NCBI GenBank assembly: GCA_950295325.1
Contig: OX485806.1
Location: 14,322,001 to 14,386,000, forward strand
DNA length: 64,000 nucleotides
From: Polytrichum commune
Lineage: Eukaryota; Streptophyta; Polytrichopsida; Polytrichales; Polytrichaceae
Direction: 5' to 3'
Shown: positions 46,930 through 59,425 of the stretch, piece after piece
Layout of the letters: every line of letters starts with the position of its first letter
Position numbering within the stretch: position 1 is the stretch's first letter
Notes under the pieces: generated by a model
The model's input: only the letters and a program-made list of their open reading frames with translations
The model's database searches: none
Told to the model about the DNA's origin: nothing
Program-made: the position numbers and the translations under genes

Positions 46930-48385
46930 GGCTCAACTCGAGGAGACCCCCTGCATGAGAGACGACAACTACATTCGTCAGCAGCTGTGAATTCCACAAG
47001 AATATCAGATTGCCTTCCGCATTGAGAATGGCCGATGACACAGCCACACGTAGCCTCACAAACAAGAAAATTCGAAGGTAATATCGGAGACACTGTGCAG
47101 CCAGAGTAGCAACACTTCTAATCCTAACTCCATGAAAGACGACAATGCCATTCATGAGCTGTGGTTTCCACAAGCTTATCAGGTTGCCTTCCATATGGAG
47201 AATGACCGTTGATCGATAAAAATTTCGACATAGCCACACGTAGCGTCACAAACAAGCAAGTAATCCCGGTGTAGCAACACTTCTAATTCTATCTTCTACA
47301 CTGCGGCTGCAGCAGGTTACTTAGCCTGGCCTCGTTTGTCCTTTCTATTCCAACATTCAATCGGTGCTGCATCAAAGTCCCATTACATGTTTGATTCTGG
47401 CTAAATCCACAAAACATGACGATGAAGGATTTCCCGCTTCCGGGCCTTCTTGATGAGCTTTCACGTCTCACAGCAACCGACGAACAAGAAGCACAACAAA
47501 CTTGAAACGTCAGTACATTTCTGATACACATACACTTCTTGACGTAATGTGGCCCTGCGGCCCTCTATGGAAGACGTGCATCACATCTCCTGTGCCCAGA
47601 AGAGCATCCGAATGCCTTTGACTGAATGTCCGATTCTTCACAACTTTCCGATGAAAGACATTTAGATTGTTATTTGGAGGCAGAGACAATAACAACTTCG
47701 TCCCTGGTAATGCCACACAAAGCCTCGAAAACAGGCAAGGTCTAGGATAACATCGGCGACAATGTGCTTCCAGAGTGGCAATGTTCACGTCCTCATTCTA
47801 ACAACTCCATCACGGCATAAGGTCTCTTCCAATATTCGATCGGTGTTGCCGCTGTACGGTCCTCTTACATATGTGATTCTGGATAAATTCCAGAATAAAA
47901 ATTGATGAAGGATTTCTTTCGGCTGCGGGGCCTGACTTTGAGATGACCTTGAACATTAGACAACAAAATCGGAACAACAAGCATACAAGAAACTTCATAA
48001 CAATACATTTGACCTGACACCACACGTACTTCTAGACATAATGTGGACCCACGGCACTCTAGAATCATCACGTCAGCTGCATGTGCAGATTTCCAAAAGA
48101 TCATATTGCTGCCTTCCACCGAATGTCTGACTCATCACAACATTCTTGATAAGAGACGCTTCTCCATCACGGCAGTATGCAGTTACTCAGCCTCCCGTCG
48201 GTTCCAATATTCGATCGGCTGTGCCTCATCAAATTCCCTTAATACTAACCTGTTTGATTGTGGCTAAATTCCAGACTCCGGATGCAGAAGGACTTGCTAC
48301 TGCCGGAACTGCTTTTAGATCACCTCCAACGTCGGACATCAAACGAACAGCAAGCGCACTGAGAACATCCAACACCTATTAACAT
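46930..48385. repeat. Diverged tandem repeats upstream of the ubiquitin-like gene
   Basis: Two related unit types recur. Type A (46950-47110, 47130-47290, and weaker at 47640-47805) holds GACGACAA, GATTGCCTTCC, AGCCACACGTAGC and CAACACTTCTAAT. Type B (47305-47560, 47810-48060, 48165-48380) holds TTCCAA-ATTCGATCGG, TGTTTGATT-TGGCTAAAT, GAAGGA, AACAAGAAGCA and ACTTCT-GAC-TAATGTGG. Together they look like several rounds of duplication of a gene 5' region. Open frames crossing them (for example 46865-47239 minus) repeat the same residues but match no protein. Confidence 0.65.
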
Positions 48386-50310
48386 TTTCGACACTTCTCA
48401 GCGTGATGCGAATATACCGAATCGGTAAAATGACGGCCACCGACGATCAGGCTCGACAATTTGGGCTCCTGCATATATGTACACCTTGCTCGGGACGCAC
48501 AACTAAGATAGGGTGGATATCACTAGACCAGATAGACTCACCGCCATCGAAGACGTAAATGCAAGTGTGAACCAGTTCTAAGATGGTCGATAGTCATTGC
48601 AGTGACTATCGATAATCAACTTTCGAAAGCAAGAAGAGAATCAGAAAAAGTTGTTCTCACCGGCTGAAAATGTGGTCGAGAGCCTTAAGCCGCCGGCTAA
48701 CTTTGATCAGCCGCAACAATGCAAGTTGACGTCCTCCTTAACCAGCCACATTTTCTTCACCTGTGCATATTTCTCTCCGATACTGGTCGATCAACGACGG
48801 AGCTACACAACAATAAGGACAATCTCTGGATAATGCAGGCGCTCAAAGGCTGCAGCCACCAAGTGTAAGCAACGATGTTCTTCTTACTGTTCTTCTTCTT
48901 CTTCTTTGCCCAACCATGTCCAAAACACGGTAACTTACCGCTCAACCGACCATTTGCACGAATCCGCACGCTTGTGCATAAGATTAAACACGTATTTGCC
49001 TTCAAAGCTTTCAAACAACAACAGAAATTGAGAAAACCGGTCCTAGTCTCTCTCCCTCTCTCTCTCTCTCTCAAAAGTTCGCGCACTGTCTCTGAATCCT
49101 CTTTTTCGAAAATTTCTCCAATGTAGGAGATGATGAGGAATGCAAGCAAAACAAACGTGGGGAAGAGCAAGGACGTGGAATTTGATGTTGGAGTTATGTT
49201 CGGAAACTCACGGACAGATTCTCTATTGTTGAGGTTTATTAGCTCCTTTCAAGAGCTTTAGAATTCAGACAGTGGGGCGTTCCCCAAATCCCACGTGCAT
49301 CTTCTGCGTTCCCTATGGTCACTAGGAGTTCCCATTGGCGTTCGCAACGGTAGTGGGCAGTTGACCCTATGCAGACAAACTAACCTTGTGTTCCCGGTTT
49401 GAGTCAACTACTCTAAACATACTAATTACGTGTGGGAAATTAGTGGAGGTTGGAGATTAGTGACGGTGTCGGGTAGAGAGGGTTCCGCCTTGGGAAAGCG
49501 CTGGGCTTTTGGCTGCAACTAGATTTTATCGGACCCGTTGAATCTTTTGGTCTTCAATCGAATCTTCCGGTCTTCTAGTCTTCAATTTCTTCTAATCTTC
49601 AACCTCTTTCCTGTCGACCTATCCTGTTGCGGCTCTATATGGATAAAGGGTAAGGGTAGTGTGATAAGAAACCACGGGCTTCGGACGGGTAAAACGGGAC
49701 GTCAGAACACGAGCTGACGTCCGAAAGATTGGCTCCTAAACTTTCAAACCCACGGTGACCAGCAATCGCGCCTCACCAGTGGGAACGACATAAAACAACC
49801 TTGTGGGTGATTAATCCCACTTCGTTGTCACACAGGAAACAAATTACGATGCAGAAATGAAATGCAACTAGCCTCCAAAACCGGCTTGGAATCACACACA
49901 CAAGAAAAAGACAACGTGCCACAAGCAACCACACATTCGAGTCTTGAAGCCTTCAATTCTTTAATCTGTCCGTCTTCTATGGTCGGTCGAAGTCTCAGCT
50001 CTTCTTTTAAGAACCAACAGACTTCCCTCCACTCAAACAAGCACAAATCTTGATTGCTAACTTCCAAAACAACAAGTGAGATCTCCCATGAATCACAAAT
50101 CCCTCGTATTTTATTTCATATTCTTCTCAAAACAACTCACACCGTGAGCTTCGAATCCACTTCTCTCTCTCAACAACTTCTCTCCCACAATAATCACATA
50201 ACATCTTTCCTTCACCACCTCTCCCTAACTATGCGAGAGACAAAGTTCTCTCTTATCCTCATCACATGGCTTCTAATCACCCATTGGTCCAAAGTAACTC
50301 AAGATAACTA
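48386..50310. other. Intergenic, no gene recognised
   Basis: Contains a (TTC)n run at 48885-48906, a (CT)n tract at about 49047-49071, a small inverted pair CGGACG/CGTCCG near 49682-49722, and CTCTCTC-rich segments at 50160-50230. No gene could be supported. Confidence 0.4.
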
Positions 50311-50495
50311 AAAGACAAAAATAAACTATGAGTAAATAAAAAGGTAATCTATTTCTATCATTTGGTAAAGGTAACTAAGAGTAACTATGAGTAAACATAA
50401 AGGTAAGCAACTTCTATCCACTTCTATCCTTAGGTAATGATAACTAAAATAAACTATGAGTAAATAAAAAAGTAATCTACTTCTATTCTTTATTA
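50311..50495. repeat. ~70-bp tandem repeat, about three copies
   Basis: The motif AACTATGAGTAAA(T/C)ATAAA followed by GGTAA and CTTCTATC recurs near 50323, 50383 and 50450. Confidence 0.7.
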
Positions 50496-51522
50496 TTTTT
50501 CTCCAAGACCAAGAATCACAATGCAATATTAAATACGTACACATCTATATAGTGTACATATTTACATCACGACAACGGTGGTATCAAATTCTTTTATACT
50601 ATGAAGTAGTGCCACCCAAAGATCTAGGAAGCATTATTCATCTTGGCACTTGGCATTGTTCACTTAAAGTACCGGCACTTGGCATTAATTAATCACTAAA
50701 AGTATTCGCATTTGACATTATTCATTGACAAGCATGTTGCACACACTAAACACAAGCACGCACTAATTTTCTCGAAATCTATAGTAAATGAGCATGGAAT
50801 ATACCTCTGTCATGAATTTAGTGTCACTCAGTAGCAACTTCAACTCTCGGTAACTTTGAGATTTGGCTAGATTGTGCGTGTGACTTCGATTAGTACCACC
50901 CTCAATAATTTGTATATTTAGTGTAGCAAATTAAAGTCAAGTTAAGCCTCTTAAGGCCTTATAGGGATGATTCGCCGACCACCAATCACCTCGTTTTAAA
51001 ATCGCTCGCACGTAATTAGTTGACATTGAATGGAATAGTATGTGGAGCTTACCAAAACCAACTATTCCCAAGTGTTTGTGATTAAGGTAAGTAGATGGGT
51101 CTTACTTTTGTTATCCAACTATCTAACCCACTTCTCCTAGGGTACGAAACACGTGATTCGCACACGATGGTTAGCAACTCCAAATCAAAGCCGTAGCCGT
51201 TGTTCTCATAATTTTCAGAGCTCACATGAATATGTTGGTTATTCTCAAGTGAGGATTTCCTCAGTCGTTCACTTATTCATAAGAAGTGTCATCCGAAAAG
51301 TTACCATACTGACATTAAATACCATATGACACTAAATATCATAAATAGTGTAGCACTCGGTTCTCCACGTTCCTTGTTTTGCAGGTGCACCCCAACACAC
51401 ATGCAGGAAGAATTTGTGTAAAAAAAGCCGTGTGTTAGGCCACTCCACATCCAAATTTGGGTCACAGTACGTTCGGTGGACTCCATGCTTGAAAGCAGTG
51501 ACTTGTTGAGGGAAAGCCCGGA
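50496..51522. other. Intergenic, no gene recognised
   Basis: AT-rich DNA, repeated GGCACTTGGCATT motif near 50645-50700. No gene. Confidence 0.4.
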
Positions 51523-51544
51523 GGTTTAGGGTTTAGGGTTTAGG
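51523..51544. repeat. Interstitial telomere-like repeat
   Basis: Three GGTTTAG units in the strand orientation opposite to the copy at 22319-22339. Confidence 0.7.
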
Positions 51545-52488
51545 CCACCACTGTTGTATGGAAAGCGGCAACTAACTTAGTTATGTACAATCCAATCAGT
51601 TAAAACGGAACGGAAAAGATGACAATAATAACTTAAACCTTGGACCTATGGCATAATCTATAGTTTGTTCCCAAAAGATGGTTGGCTTTGGAAATTTTAG
51701 ATTCTTGAATGGTCGAATATTCTAACAATCATTTTAAAATTATTCCCATTGGTTGCAGGCCGTTTATAAATCTAGGTCATTTTGATTGCTAATATTTTTG
51801 TAGTATACACATATTGGAAAGGCTTGGTGGTAAGATATCAAAGCTTTTGTGCATCATGCAATAATACGATTTGCAAAGCTTTTGGGCTCATGAAAAAGGC
51901 ACTGTGCTTGGGATACCGATATGCAGTAGTTCAACCGTAGGGTGGCAAAAAAATGTTGTTGTCTCAGCTTTGAGTGGAGAGAAGGAATATAAGTGTACTT
52001 CTCATTCTTCCAACATAAAAACCCTAAAAAAAGATGTAGTCTAGAGGATGCTTATTTAGGTTGATTTGACACTAGAATTAGTGTTAGAGACACTAGTTAG
52101 ATTACTCGAGGTCATTTGAGATGAATAAACAACAAACTTATAGGGGTCGGTTTTTTAATTTTTATATCTATTAATTTTGATGTTGGATGGATGAGAATTA
52201 CACTCGTGTATGATAATTTCTATCTCCTCTTTAAGCATGGTGAGAGAGAATAATTGCATACAATCATGCCTCTTATTCATCCACCTTGGAACGATATGCA
52301 ACTCAAAGGTTGTCTTTTTGTAGTTGATTTCACACCGAAATCAACTTCAAAGACCGTGAATTAGATAGCCAAACACATGTGGGATATATCAGTCACATAG
52401 CTATAAGAGGTCAAGTCTCGAACATGGTTGGATGAGACATGGTTCAAATGTGAGTGTATTTTTATATCCTTTCTAACACAAGATATTG
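51545..52488. other. Intergenic, no gene recognised
   Basis: No supported feature. Confidence 0.4.
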
Positions 52489-52490
52489 TA

Positions 52491-52637
52491 GAGGGCTCTC
52501 TATTCTAACATAAAATTATGAATTTCTCCTCAAAAATATTTCCACATGTCATGTCATGCTTACATTCACTAAGAGCCACTTGCATCCCACTTGGAAACTA
52601 CATTTTGGCACACGTAAAAATGAAATAGAGAGCCCTC
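52491..52637. mobile_element. 147-bp MITE, TA target site
   Basis: Ends GAGGGCTCTCTATT (left) and AATAGAGAGCCCTC (right) are perfect inverted repeats flanked by TA (52489-52490, 52638-52639), the pattern of Stowaway-like Tc1/mariner MITEs. Confidence 0.75.
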
Positions 52638-52639
52638 TA

Positions 52640-53120
52640 CATAGTGCACGGAAGAAAACACCAAACTCAAACGTATAAACAATTTCATGTCTTAAACTCG
52701 ATGAGGCTCGTAAAAAAAATCGTGTAGTTGGCCATCTATTTTAGACCCTTGATCCTTTAAGGGTTAACCCTCATGGGTTTAGGAGATTTTTTAAAAATAA
52801 AAATAAAAAACTCAATTAATCCGCGTGGTTAAGCCAGAAAAGTTTGCACGTAATGCTGTGGGTGTCTTGTATCACACTCGATGCCCGAGATTATAAAGCT
52901 AGTTAAAAGCCCGAAAGAGCTTTGTCTGTTTGATTGGTGTGATGAAGACTCAAACCCTCAAAGGGGAGCCTGAAAGCCTAAAGCACCCGAAAAGCCAATG
53001 GGCTTTGTGGAGGTGGAGAGCAGGAATAGGGGTTTCAAGGGGCGAAGGGCCAAGCAAGTGAAAGGACATTTAACCAAATTGGGCTTCGCCATTCACAGCC
53101 GAGCTATGGTGGAGGAACGA
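52640..53120. other. Intergenic, no gene recognised
   Basis: A short plus-strand frame from 52998 has no recognised similarity. Nothing supported. Confidence 0.35.
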
Positions 53121-53122
53121 AT

Positions 53123-53415
53123 GCGGGCCACCTTGTATCATGGGCCCCCAATAATAAACACCCACCTACATAGTAATTCCAAAGCCTGAAACCACATACA
53201 TCATGCATGTGACATGGCATGACATGTCATGACATGATGTGATGATGAATACAACCACCACCACATAGCTTGGAAGAAGTGCGGGCCACCTTGTATCATG
53301 GGCCCCCAATAATAAGCACCCACATACATCATGCATGTGACATGGCATGGCATGATGTGATGATGAATACTACAACCACCACCACATCGCTTGGGAGAAG
53401 TGGCCACCTGCGGTC
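53123..53415. repeat. Tandem duplication, 158-bp unit, two copies
   Basis: GCGGGCCACCTTGTATCATG begins at 53123 and 53281. Both units contain CATACATCATGCATGTGACA and AACCACCACCACAT. Within each, CATGACATG/CATGGCATG steps repeat at short period. Confidence 0.85.
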
Positions 53416-53785
53416 ATACACGTGTCGTGGGTTCATTGGCGGCGAGGCATTTAGAAACAAAATCAAATCCCAGAGGGCCAGGCTATTTTAGCCCCGGGAA
53501 TACTTCCATGAAAGCTACACCTCGTCTAAATAGCTGATTGGCAGGTAATGCAGTTGGTGACCTGATAAGCCTTGAGTCAAGCTGGACTATTGTATTTCAG
53601 GCATCTTCAGTAGCCTAATAGGCTAGTGAGGTATCTTCTTAATAAGGAATTGAGTGTTCTAGTTAGCAACTGTGCTGCATACATTAATAAAATAGATGGC
53701 TTTGGGAGAGGAAAGGAGATGAAAGCCATGGGGGTTGTGTGTCCCAAACCCTAAACCTGAGTTTGTGAGAATTATGTAACACAAA
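53416..53785. other. Intergenic, no gene recognised
   Basis: No supported feature. Confidence 0.35.
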
Positions 53786-54269
53786 AGAGTTATCCGTAAA
53801 GTGAGCTGGTGTTTTGACAGATTTTGAGTGCACTATTCACACAAACCCATGGAAACGCAAAGTAAGGCTCTTGAATTCCGGGGCATAATACACAAGGCCA
53901 GGGTTTAGGGTCAGAGCTGGTCTGCTTGTTTTTGGATGAGAGAATCCGCCTATTCGTAGTTGAGGCCGTCATGCGTGCTTGCTGATTTTGGGCGTGCTTC
54001 ACTACTTACTTAGTCTTGTCTACACCCCTAACAGAATTAGCGAAACAGGGCGACAGAATTAGCACCCTCTGACAAAGCGACGCTAAATTCCCAGGGCACG
54101 CTCGCAACACAGGAGCAAATTTTTTTTTCACCATTTCCGGTCCCTCAAAAGATTTGTGCCTGTGTTTTTTTATAGCTACAGACACCTGCTCCACTTTTAG
54201 GGCATGTCACACAATTTTCTCAAATCCAGGCCCAAAACCCTCTCTTCAGCTCACTTTACGGATAACTCT
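53786..54269. mobile_element. Candidate element with perfect 23-bp inverted ends
   Basis: AGAGTTATCCGTAAAGTGAG then CTG at 53786-53808 is exactly reversed at 54247-54269. Flanks share only AAA (a possible 3-bp duplication). An extra half end (GCGGATAACTCT) occurs at about 54611-54622. The 484-bp interior has no recognised gene. Perfect ends suggest fairly recent movement. Confidence 0.6.
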
Positions 54270-54399
54270 AAAGTCACCCAAGTTTTTGTTTTCTTCATGT
54301 TTCAATTACCATACACGAAGGGTGGTGTCGGGTTATTAGAAACCGGGCTTTGAATTTGTCCTGCTGGACGGGTGGGCCAAGCTACAGTAGTCTTGCATA

Positions 54400-54900
54400 A
54401 GGCCGGTCTCGGGTTCAGGACAGCGGGTCTCATGAGTGTACCCTGTTTTAGATTTTGAAATTCTCTTAAAGTTTGAGAGGTGGAAAGAGGTGGTCCCAAT
54501 CGTTTCACCCAACTTTCAAAAGAGGCTCCGGTACACGACGAGCTAACATGCTTTTTAGTAGGAAGTCGTGTCAAAGAAGGATCAAACCCATGGTTTCGTC
54601 CCTCTTTGAGAGACTTTGCGGATAACTCTAGTAGGTGCCATGGGACTTAGGATGTGGGGATTGTTTCTTCCGAGTCTTCCCTTCCAATGACTATAAGTAT
54701 TAGGTGGGTGGGTCTTAACCGTTTAATCATGGGCATACCCAATTTTAGATCCTCAAGTTCTCTCAACTTTTTAGGGAGCAAAAGGAGGTCCAAAAAGTTT
54801 CACCCAACTTTCAAAGCAGGTTTTCACCTACAACGAATTATCGAGCTCTTAATAGAAGGATGAAACCCATCATTTCGTCCATCTTTGAGGGACCTTACAA
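54400..54900. repeat. Diverged tandem duplication, ~290-bp unit
   Basis: 54440-54600 and 54730-54895 share, in order, TTTTAGAT, TTCTCT, AAAG-GAGGT, TTTCACCCAACTTTCAAA, TAGTAGGA/AATAGAAGGA, AAACCCAT, TTTCGTCC and CTCTTTGAG. Not coding. Confidence 0.6.
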
Positions 54901-55850
54901 ATTTAAAGCTCGTGGTCTGACTAGTTTGGCAGATTTTAATGGAATCTTTCAATTGATAAACTAGTCTTTAAATTTGTAAACTAGTCCACAATCTTCAAAT
55001 TTGATACTTGATCTTGAATCCACACATGACCACATATCACTCAAATATAGATGTATGATTAAAAATAAGTAATTGACTTAGGCATGTCTACTGTGACCGT
55101 TGAATGTACAAAGGCGGGTTGGGCAAAAATAAGACGATTTTAGGATCCAATGTTTGGCTTGGGTAACACAATGTCTATGAATCCTTATAATGAAGCCTCA
55201 AGGCAACATACTTTCATCTTCGTAAACCAAAGTCTAAATTATGTGGTTCTAGGATTATCTCTTCCACCAAGATGGTCCAATGGTCCAGTAGAGGTTCTTA
55301 TTGATAGTGTCCAAATCCGCATGTAGGATCTTGACTTTAGCTAACTAGACCCAATTGGGTTCCATGGAGCCCGTGAGTTGGAGACTCACCCCTTTAGTAA
55401 TAATAGAGTTTCTCCAATAAAGAATACATTTTAACCTCCCCACCCTCTCAACTGTATGTTTCGTTATTGAGGTTTCTATTAATTAAGGGCCTCCCCAAAA
55501 TAGAGGTATTCAGAACAAGAAAACACGTAAACACACGCCAACAAATATATACAAACCCACTTTATTAACATAAAGAAAATACACAAAAGTCTAAAAACAT
55601 CTCCACGATGTTGATCTTCAAATCTCTAATTGGAATGTAGAGGTAGACAACCAAAGAGTCCCCGATGTTGTATGATGGTTATGTTGTCGCAAACTGGCTA
55701 CTTGGCTTTGAGCTTGAGGCTATCAACTCTAACAAACTCCCAAACTTGCTCAAACTGCCCGGACCTACCACTGCACGCCGCCGACTACTGCGATTGGCCA
55801 CATTGTGACACCAATGTAAAATAGTTTCACAACCTTCACCCTCCACCACA
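54901..55850. other. Intergenic, no gene recognised
   Basis: AT-rich, short repeated AAACTAGTC and AATTTG motifs near 54920-55000. No gene supported. Confidence 0.35.
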
Positions 55851-55852
55851 TA

Positions 55853-56795
55853 CCGTACGTTAAGGGCAGGTTCGGCATAAAATAATTCTCAAAATAGATG
55901 CCGAAAATTTTGGAAAATTATTGGCATTTTTTGCCTAATATAAAATTAATTATTTTTCAAAATTGCCAAAAAGTAAGAAATTTTTTCTTCTCACTAGAGT
56001 TTTACTTACAATGGAAGCATATGTGAATTTTGAAAGAGAGAAGGTGCTCCTTTTGTAATCAAGCTCACTTACATTGGTCCACAAAGAATATGGGTTAAGA
56101 AATAGCAAGACTCTAGGTGAGGCTTTTCAAATGTGTTGTACACAAATTTTTGGAGTCCAATTGAGCATAGAAGATGAAGTTTTATAGAATTTTGTCCAAC
56201 TAACAAAAGTTGAGAAATCAATCCTTCTTCCACCTCCAACAAGTTTTGTGTCAAAATAAGTCTTTATGCAAAAGATATGGACAAAACATTGCAGCCGTGT
56301 AAAGGTCAAAAAATTAAAATGCGTTCATAACAGTTTTTCGGAGCTCATTTGTGCATAGAAGATCAACTTTTTTGGAATTTTGTTGGTCTAAGAAAAGTTT
56401 AGAAATCAAGTAATCTTTCACCTACAAGAAATTTTATGTCATTTGAAGACTTTATGCAAAAGTTATGCGTGTTATAAAAATGAAGTCTAACTCGGTGCTT
56501 CACCTCAAAGTTTACATATCCCATATGCATTGTTGAACACAACTCCACTCTACTTGCATAAAGCACAGAGCATTCTCAACTTTTCACTCACATCTTACTT
56601 GTCATTCAATGCAAGAGAGATGTACAAGATATAAGCTTAAATAGAAAATTAAAAATGAAATTAGGCTGAATTTTTAAAAATTAAAAGATAAAATTGCCGA
56701 AAATATGAATATACTATTTTAAGGTGCCGAACCTACTTTTTGAACTTTAACTAATTATTCGGCTAACATGTGTCGAAGTTGCCCTTAACGTACGG
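55853..56795. mobile_element. TA-flanked TIR element, ~940 bp
   Basis: Left CCGTACGTTAAGGGCA and right TGCCCTTAACGTACGG are perfect inverted repeats flanked by TA on both sides (55851-55852, 56796-56797), fitting Tc1/mariner-type targeting. Beyond these, GTTCGGC and TGCCGAAAA-type motifs recur inverted at both ends (TAGATGCCGAAAATTTT at the left, AAAATTGCCGAAAATATG at the right). No transposase is recognisable. Confidence 0.7.
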
Positions 56796-56812
56796 TAGAC
56801 AATAGCGTCCTC

Positions 56813-57704
56813 CTATAACCAACATTGATGCAAGCCCCACAGAGCGGAATCTCTTGCATCACCCTCTAACCCAACCTTATCATTATCTTGAAGAGTCATA
56901 TCAATATCTCGCTCCTCCACCGCATGGTCGAGAGCAATTTGCTGCGCATTGAAATACCGGACGTTCGAGATCTCGGGTGTGTCCAAAAACACGTTGGAAA
57001 TCCATTCCATCTTCATATCATGTGGATTATCATAATCCTCCAAATGGAAGCAAACCTTCTCAAATCCATTCATGTAGACTTCAAAGGAATCACCCAATTG
57101 GGATTTGGATAAGATTGTCCACTTTTGCACATGGGAAACAAAGTCCCATGAAGACTTACACCCAAGTGTTTCTTCATGCCAAATCTTGCCCATTGATGCG
57201 CTCGTTGCAAAATATTGTTATGAAACAAACTCGCCCAATTCCTAAACCCCACCTTCCCAAATTTTGCATACTCCATTTTTGTTTCATTCACATCCTCGGC
57301 AAAGACATTCTGATATATAAACTCAAAATGCTCCTCTTCATTGTCCTTCATGCAATAACCAACCTTCTCCAAACATGTATGCAATACCTCATCTCTCAAC
57401 TTCTTGCAAGAAACAACAAACCATTAGGAAGAACTTGCTTCCATCCCAAATCCACCTTGATTTTCTTGCTCAAATCTAGAAATCTACCTAAAATATCCTT
57501 CACAGCCATATGAATGTGCATGTGAGTCAACCCCCCCCCCCCCAATGGGCACAATCCAACAATACAATGATCTTTAATAAAGCTTCCCATATTCACCAAG
57601 AGACGGATATCAATGTCCACCCCACCAACTGCTATAGTCATAGGCACTTCAAAATATTTGAATGAAGCACGAGTATGCTCTCTGTGCTTGTGCACGAGCA
57701 TCAA
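56813..57704 (-). pseudogene. Unrecognised coding remnant, three overlapping frames
   Basis: Three minus-strand open frames (57704-57396, 57399-57070, 57193-56813) overlap end to end and read like one ~290-residue protein broken by frameshifts. Segments include VGGVDIDIRLLVNMGSFIKD, EEEHFEFIYQNVFAEDVNET, YAKFGKVGFRNWASLFHNN and ISNVRYFNAQQIALDHAVEE. The first resembles an aspartic-protease-like turn (LVxMGS) only weakly. An 11-base C run (57530-57541) lies in the first frame. I do not recognise the family; a transposon protein or old host pseudogene are both possible. Confidence 0.35.
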
Positions 57705-59185
57705 CTTGCATTCTCATATTCATTTCTAGCACAATTATTTATCTCCCACCATACTACTTATCACTCACTCGACAAATACAACCACCACAATGGAGCAAAA
57801 AACCACCAAAGGCACAAATGGAATCGCACGCCAATGGGTAATGTTCAAAGACAAATTGCAAATTGAAACAAGTTTTGACACATCCATCAATCCGCAACGT
57901 TCAGCCACACTATGTTTGAGTAAACAACATTAAAGAATCATGTAAGAGATGCATCAACATTAATGTTCTCGTAGTGGCCAACGCTGCCTTCCAAGTCTCA
58001 CCCATTGTCACCATCTTAAATTTTTGGCATTGATGTACATAATATATACATATGGGAACTTGTTGTAGTTTGTCTAGTGTATACAAATAAATTTGCTATT
58101 GGAAATTTGAAGTAGAGGTAGACATAAACAAAAAAAGGCCCTAAAGGATGGATTTTGTCTTTAAGTTGTATGTTCTTATCTTATGACTCAACTTATCATA
58201 TGATGGCAAGGGTAGATGTTATGAATGCCCTAGTGTCATTCATGTATGTTGCAGGGCTAAATCATCTTAAGTTATATCTTATGGATGAAAACATATTTAA
58301 TAATTATCTCATTAAAAAATGAAATGAAATTGCAACCATAACAAAAATCTATTAAGTCAATGATTTATATTTTATCTATGTAGTTGAAGAAATTCTCACA
58401 TTAAATTGAAAACCTTAGTACAAATACATGAGTTTATTATCTAGCATATCATTAGTACATAAACCTTTCTTTTCTTGGATGATAATATGGGAATACCTTA
58501 CAATTTTTTTGTTTAATAGTAGGAGATTCTCTTTCATAGTCACCGACGTACACCATTTAGGATTCCAATGAAGGGTGAGTAGCAAGTAAAACTATGTTTG
58601 TGATTGAGCAGTAGCGTCCAATGCATGGCTGGTGAAAATTGGCAATATCGTTTCCTCATATAAGGTATTTTCTTTGCAAAACGTTGGTTTCCAACTCCAA
58701 CAACACAAGGGTATGATCATTATGTCAAGTGCTAAAAGTTATCTAAAACCTCCCTTGGTCTTGGTCTCATCGTGGGTGGTGCGTCATTTGAGTTATGGCA
58801 ATCTCATACCCGAGATATGATGCTATAATGACCAAGTATGTATTTGACAACAATAAGAGTTGCCATGTATCCATCACTATTTCTTAAAATGTCACGGGCT
58901 TGCATTCATTTTCCTAGGGTAGAGATATTAGCTCTAGAGGATGCCTAGTTTTAATAGCATCAAAATGAAGCACTATTATCACGTTGGAGGCTGTCAACAA
59001 TTGGGACCTTACCAATATACTCATCACATTTCTATGGGCCTCCAAACCTAGACTCCCACTTAGGTATTCTAAGGCATTGTGTTGAAATTCATATACCCAC
59101 TGCAAATTTCAAAAACAAATGGGAGACAGTAATTCTCATGAACAACTTCTATGTCATTGGGGTCACAACCATTTTAACCCATGAT
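57705..59185. other. Intergenic, no gene recognised
   Basis: AT-rich; no supported gene or element. Confidence 0.35.
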
Positions 59186-59189
59186 ATGG

Positions 59190-59425
59190 AATGGGTGTGG
59201 AGTCATCATCAATATTGTCTCCAATGATGACAACTCGTATTGAGTTTCCGACTCAAAATATTATGCAATGCACATGTCCAAACTTCACTAAAATGTCTTG
59301 TGTGGCTTTAAGGAAGAAAGCTAATAGGTGTCTTGCAAACATGTTTATTGCATCTTCAAATTTGTGTGCAAAGTGGACTATGACAATGACAAGTTCATTC
59401 ACGCCCAACGTACACGTATAATGAG
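59190..59425 (+). pseudogene. SWIM zinc-finger remnant
   Basis: One frame gives MQCTCPNFTKMSCVALRKKA (C-x-C at ~59269-59277), and after a one-base shift a second frame gives SCKHVYCIFKFVCKVDYDND and KFIHA (C-x-H at ~59334-59342). Together they form CxC...CxH, the SWIM zinc-finger pattern found in MULE transposases, FAR1/FHY3-like and other plant proteins. The shift and the missing body show a decayed gene or transposase. Confidence 0.5.

Noticed and set aside
46865-47239. 124-aa open frame upstream of the ubiquitin-like gene
   Set aside because: It contains the same residues twice (GNLISLW / GNLIFLW) because it crosses two type A repeats; no ubiquitin-like pattern is present.
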